The notes under the pieces were generated by a model. The model had not been told where the DNA came from, made no database searches, and saw only the letters and a list, made by a program, of their open reading frames with translations. The translations under genes and the position numbers were made by a program. Positions 60,671-64,000 of a DNA stretch of 64,000 bases are shown in pieces. Each line of letters opens with the position of its first letter. The first letter of the stretch is position 1. The DNA is from Rhizobium sp. BK650 (GTDB lineage Bacteria > Pseudomonadota > Alphaproteobacteria > Rhizobiales > Rhizobiaceae): assembly GCF_014195325.1 (NCBI RefSeq), contig NZ_JACIBK010000002.1:434001-498000 (forward strand). Direction: 5' to 3'.

Positions 60671-61593
60671 CAGTTCCCCACTCCCATCACCACCGAAAAG
60701 ATATCTTCAGGCGTCAGCACCAGCGCAACGGCCAGGCGCAGGCCGACCGCAAGCACCAGCAGGCCAAGCAGCGCGCGCAACTGTTCGCCGCGCAGCCGCT
60801 GACCAACACGCACGCCATACTGGGCGCCGATGACGCCGGCGAGCATCAGGACGAAGGCAAGTACGATATCGACCGAATAGTTGGTCGCGGCCTGCACAAT
60901 CGTCGTATAGGCCGTCACAAAGATGATCTGGAAGAGCGAGGTCCCGACGACAACGTTGGTCGGGATGCGCAGCAGGTAAATCATGGCAGGCACCATGATA
61001 AAGCCACCGCCGACGCCCATGACAGAGGTGAGAATGCCGATCGCAAAGCCGAGTGTCACGATCGGAATGACAGACAGATAGATCTTCGATTTCTTGAACC
61101 GCACCTTCAGCGGCAGCTTGTGCACCCAGTGCTGATGGCCAGGCCTGCGCGGGACAGGCGCTTCGTTGCGCGCCGCACGGCGCATGGCGTTGATGCTTTC
61201 CCAGAGCATCAGCCCGCCGACCGTGCCGAGGAAGATGACGTAGAGCAGGGAGATGAAGAGGTCGAGCTGACCGATGGCGCGCAGCAGCGAGAAAATCCAG
61301 ATGCCGACCGTCGCGCCCGAAAGACCGCCGACAAGCAGCACCGTGCCGAGCTTCACGTCCAGAGTGCCGCGCCTGAAATGTGTGATCGCGCCCGATATCG
61401 ACGAAGCCACCACCTGGTTGGCGCCCGTGGCGACGGCAACGACCGGAGGAATGTTGTAGAAGATCAGGAGAGGCGTGATCAGGAAGCCGCCGCCGACGCC
61501 GAACATGCCGGACAGGAAGCCGACGGCAGCCCCCATGCCGAGAATGATGAAGATGTTCACCGACAATTCTGCGATGGGCAGATAGATTGTCAC
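60670..61593 (-). CDS. TauE/SafE (TSUP) family transporter, sulfite-exporter-like
   Basis: 307 residues from a GTG at 61591-61593, with about eight hydrophobic helices. Family repeats are GMGAAVGFLSGMFGVGGGFLITPLLIFYNIPPVVAVATGANQVVASSISGAITHF and LTSVMGVGGGFIMVPAMIYLLRIPTNVVVGTSLFQIIFVTAYT. TSUP members move sulfite or sulfonates, or related anions, across the inner membrane. The partner TIGR02186 gene is coupled downstream. The substrate is inferred only from the family. Confidence 0.9.
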   Translation of the reverse strand: MTIYLPIAELSVNIFIILGMGAAVGFLSGMFGVGGGFLITPLLIFYNIPPVVAVATGANQVVASSISGAITHFRRGTLDVKLGTVLLVGGLSGATVGIWIFSLLRAIGQLDLFISLLYVIFLGTVGGLMLWESINAMRRAARNEAPVPRRPGHQHWVHKLPLKVRFKKSKIYLSVIPIVTLGFAIGILTSVMGVGGGFIMVPAMIYLLRIPTNVVVGTSLFQIIFVTAYTTIVQAATNYSVDIVLAFVLMLAGVIGAQYGVRVGQRLRGEQLRALLGLLVLAVGLRLAVALVLTPEDIFSVVMGVGN

Positions 61594-61817
61594 AGCCGAC
61601 CCCAGTTATTGCCGCTCCCGCCAGGGCGGCCCTCTCACGTTCCCATTCGAATGGCGCATCCTACTGTGAAATCGTTGCCAGAGGCTTTCGAAGGAAAAAG
61701 CCATGATCAGCCGGATGCAGGCTCCGATATGTCCCGCATAATCCGGCTTTTTTCAGGTTTTGTGACAGTCGGTTCGAAAAGGCGAAAAGCCCCGCAGCAT
61801 AGCGCCGCCGGGCTAAC

Positions 61818-64000
61818 CTAGATTGCCTTGGCGCCTGGTTTGTTACGCTCCAGAAGCGCCTTCACCGTGTCGTCGTTAACCTTGCCGGTCGGTTCCTGTC
61901 CGATCGACTTCTGGAAGTTCTTGAGGGCGGCCACGGTCTTCGCGCCCATCTCGCCATCCGGCGGGCCGGCGTCGAAGCCGTTATTGTTGAGGATAGCCTG
62001 GATGTTGCGGATCGCCTTCTTCATGTCGACGGTCGCCGTCTTCGGTGCTGAGCCGCTTGCCCACGTGTCGGGGATCTCGATGCCGTTCGCCTTGTTGTCG
62101 AGCGGCTGCGGCTTCCAGATATCGGCCTTTGCGCGAGCACGTTCAAGCTGATCAGGCTTCATGGCATTCGCCACTTCCTCGCGCTTCTGGGCGGCATCCT
62201 TGTCGCCGGACTTGGCGGCGATCGCAAACCACTTGTAGGACTCTTCCAGATCCGCGGGCACGCCATTGCCGCGGGCGCAGAGGATGGCGAGGTTGAACTG
62301 GCTGTCGGTGACGCCGAGATCGGCGGCCTTCTTGAACCAGGTGGCCGCCGCCGCATAATCCTGTTGGCCCAGTGCACCCGAGGCGTAGAGAACGGCGAGA
62401 TTGTGCATGGCGCTGGCATTGCCCTGACCTGCAGCCTGTTCGTAGAGGGCCTTGGCCCTCTGCACGTCGCGGTCGATGCCGTTGCCCTTCTCATACATGC
62501 TGCCGAGACGGTACTGCGCCGGCGCAAAGCCCTTGTCGGCAGAAAGCTGGTACCAGTTTGCCGCCTGTTTCTGGTCGGCGGCAAGGCCGTTGCGGCCGTC
62601 GGTATAGCGTGCACCGATCTCGAAGAGGGCCAGCGCATCGCCGTTGCGTGCCGCATCGGCAAGCGGCTGCGGCTGGATCGTATCGGGAACGATAATCGAA
62701 GCGGCCCCGGGGGCGGCAGGCACTGTTGCAGGCGCCGTGGGAGGGTTCGGATCGCCGGACGTATCTTGTGGCGGTGTCTGAATGAAATCCTCTGCACCTT
62801 CACCATCGAGCGGCGCGACATCGGTCATGTGATCGTGTGCTGCCGCCTGCGGCATTGCTGGAGCGGCTGTCTCCGGACTGGCAGGTTCCAGTGTCGTTGC
62901 GGGCGGCTGCGCAGTCGTTTCGGGCGCGATTGCTTCCGGCGCAACTGGTGCCGGGACTGTCATGTTGGCTTCCGGCGTTTCGGCCGCGCCGGTCAAGACT
63001 GAGACTTCAGCCGGGGGCGGCGCCTTTTCGCCCGTCGTCAACGTGCGGGCAAGCGGGAAAGCCATGATGGCAAGCAGCACGGCGCCGATCGCCAGCAGGA
63101 TCGGCCGGCGAAAGCGCGAAAATGGGCCCCCTTTGCCGGCGTTCTCCGGCTTTGCAGCGCGACGTTCGGCGCGAGTCGCCGACTTTGCGCTGCTGTCGAT
63201 CTCCATGGCGGCGGCCTGCGCAGCGCGACGCGCGGCGGCTATATAATCCGCACGATCGTTTTCGGTGGCCGGCTTTCCGCGCTGGGCATTCTGGCTGGCG
63301 CGCACGCGCTCCAGGATTTTCTTGACATCAGGCGCGCCCGAGCCGGGTTCCAACAGCTCGTTTGCCGCCTCAGTGGACACCACGTCGACGGGATCGATCG
63401 ACGGAGCCGGATCGATGATCGTGCGATCGGTGGCGGCGGCCTTCGCTTCCGTCCTGCGCGCTGGCAGCAGCTTGCGGCCAAGACTTGCAAGCAGGCTTCC
63501 TTTGGCCGGAACGGCGGGCTTGTCCGGCTGACTGGTGGCTTCGATGGCGATTGCGCTGGTACTGTCGGCCAGCGCCGCTTCCGGCCTACGCGGTGCTTCT
63601 TCGGCGATGTCGGCAGGGCGCACCACAGGGGAAACCTTTGGCGCCTGCATCACCGCAGCCTTGGCCGGCTCCCGGCCTGCGTCTACCAGTGCGTAAGGAT
63701 CGACGTTGAAATCGACCTCGGCCGCGGGTATCCGGGCAGCCGGGCGCACCCGCTCTTCCATCGTATCCAGCCGGTCGGCAATATGCACCAGCGTCTCGTG
63801 CAGGGCTTGGAAAGTCTTGTGGGTGCGCTCTTCGCTGTCGCGGCTCAGATCTTCGAGATGCCTCAGATCGTCAGCAAGTGCAACCAAGGCCGACATGTCG
63901 GCCGACTCGGGTGCAGCACCCTGTACTCCGCTATTGCGCGAATAGGCATCGACAACGGCTTCGGCCGCCTGCCGCGCCGCCTCGATGATATACTCGTCAT
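61818..64000 (-). CDS. podJ: PodJ-like polar localisation protein, 3' part (gene continues beyond the window)
   Basis: The frame stays open through the right edge: codons before the ATG at 63896 read DEYIIEAARQAAEAVVDAYS, so that ATG is internal and the gene is truncated by the window. About 726 codons are visible. In order: an acidic/Ala-rich cytosolic part with coiled-coil character and the repeated D-[YF]-I-x-A-A-R-x-A-A-[QE] motif; a membrane segment (PILLAIGAVLLAIMAFPLA); a Pro/Ala-rich linker; Sel1-type repeats (ALALFEIGARYTDGRNGLAADQKQAANWYQLSADKG and following); and a C-terminal peptidoglycan-binding domain (KAIRNIQAILNNNGFDAGPPDGEMGAKTVAALKNFQKSIG). This layout matches rhizobial PodJ, a cell-pole organiser. 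Confidence 0.85.
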   Translation of the reverse strand, partial: DEYIIEAARQAAEAVVDAYSRNSGVQGAAPESADMSALVALADDLRHLEDLSRDSEERTHKTFQALHETLVHIADRLDTMEERVRPAARIPAAEVDFNVDPYALVDAGREPAKAAVMQAPKVSPVVRPADIAEEAPRRPEAALADSTSAIAIEATSQPDKPAVPAKGSLLASLGRKLLPARRTEAKAAATDRTIIDPAPSIDPVDVVSTEAANELLEPGSGAPDVKKILERVRASQNAQRGKPATENDRADYIAAARRAAQAAAMEIDSSAKSATRAERRAAKPENAGKGGPFSRFRRPILLAIGAVLLAIMAFPLARTLTTGEKAPPPAEVSVLTGAAETPEANMTVPAPVAPEAIAPETTAQPPATTLEPASPETAAPAMPQAAAHDHMTDVAPLDGEGAEDFIQTPPQDTSGDPNPPTAPATVPAAPGAASIIVPDTIQPQPLADAARNGDALALFEIGARYTDGRNGLAADQKQAANWYQLSADKGFAPAQYRLGSMYEKGNGIDRDVQRAKALYEQAAGQGNASAMHNLAVLYASGALGQQDYAAAATWFKKAADLGVTDSQFNLAILCARGNGVPADLEESYKWFAIAAKSGDKDAAQKREEVANAMKPDQLERARAKADIWKPQPLDNKANGIEIPDTWASGSAPKTATVDMKKAIRNIQAILNNNGFDAGPPDGEMGAKTVAALKNFQKSIGQEPTGKVNDDTVKALLERNKPGAKAI

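Overview
The window is a chromosomal segment of a Rhizobium-type alphaproteobacterium (Rhizobiaceae, close to R. etli/R. leguminosarum by gene content). The evidence is the high-GC coding style, GcrA with GANTC-rich upstream DNA, a SAM-II riboswitch before metZ, the long alphaproteobacterial dCTP deaminase, a PodJ-like polarity protein, and rhizobial intergenic palindromes in several copies. All calls come from reading the sequence; no database search was run.

1-9540: end of cutC, then a leftward sugar-catabolic cluster: alcohol dehydrogenase, RbsC/RbsA/RbsB-type ABC importer, FucU mutarotase, aldo-keto reductase and UxaA-family dehydratase, with a divergent GntR regulator carrying two winged-helix domains. 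L-fucose or a related 6-deoxy sugar is the likeliest substrate. A 22-bp site shared by two promoters of the cluster looks like the operator. 9540-14700: a RIME-like palindrome, DHA2 drug exporter, DxD glycosyltransferase, secreted protein and GT39-type membrane glycosyltransferase.

14700-21080: accessory island next to tRNA-Thr(CGU). It has an AlpA-like regulator, a primase-VapE replication protein, a dense 170-bp array of GGAGGT/ACCTCC repeats directly downstream (candidate origin), an antitoxin-like XRE regulator flanked by two copies of a 17-bp sequence, and DUF4238-like and DUF3800-like proteins. This is the most likely place for an undescribed system (satellite replicon carrying a possible defence pair).

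21280-32760: flavin oxidoreductase with a palindromic operator, an anchored unknown protein, polyphosphate kinase 2, then phoR-pstSCAB-phoU-phoB with a three-repeat Pho box before pstS: phosphate sensing, uptake and storage together. 32890-41500: gcrA, argD-argF, hslO, apaG, metZ behind a SAM-II riboswitch and terminator, dcd, tRNA-Gly(CCC), a small lipoprotein and a VOC protein. 41500-53700: chemoreceptor, solute-binding protein, TerB-like protein, nuclease-like protein, S24 repressor, NarL-type regulator, DUF952-pyrD, MATE exporter, CAP protein, TPR-methyltransferase and YitT protein. 53770-64000: a 55-aa protein, an AhpD-like/Rrf2 pair with a palindromic operator, the ligase-associated helicase-PdeM pair, a lytic transglycosylase, a DHFR-like protein, a TIGR02186-TauE/SafE pair, and the 3' part of a podJ-like gene running off the right edge.
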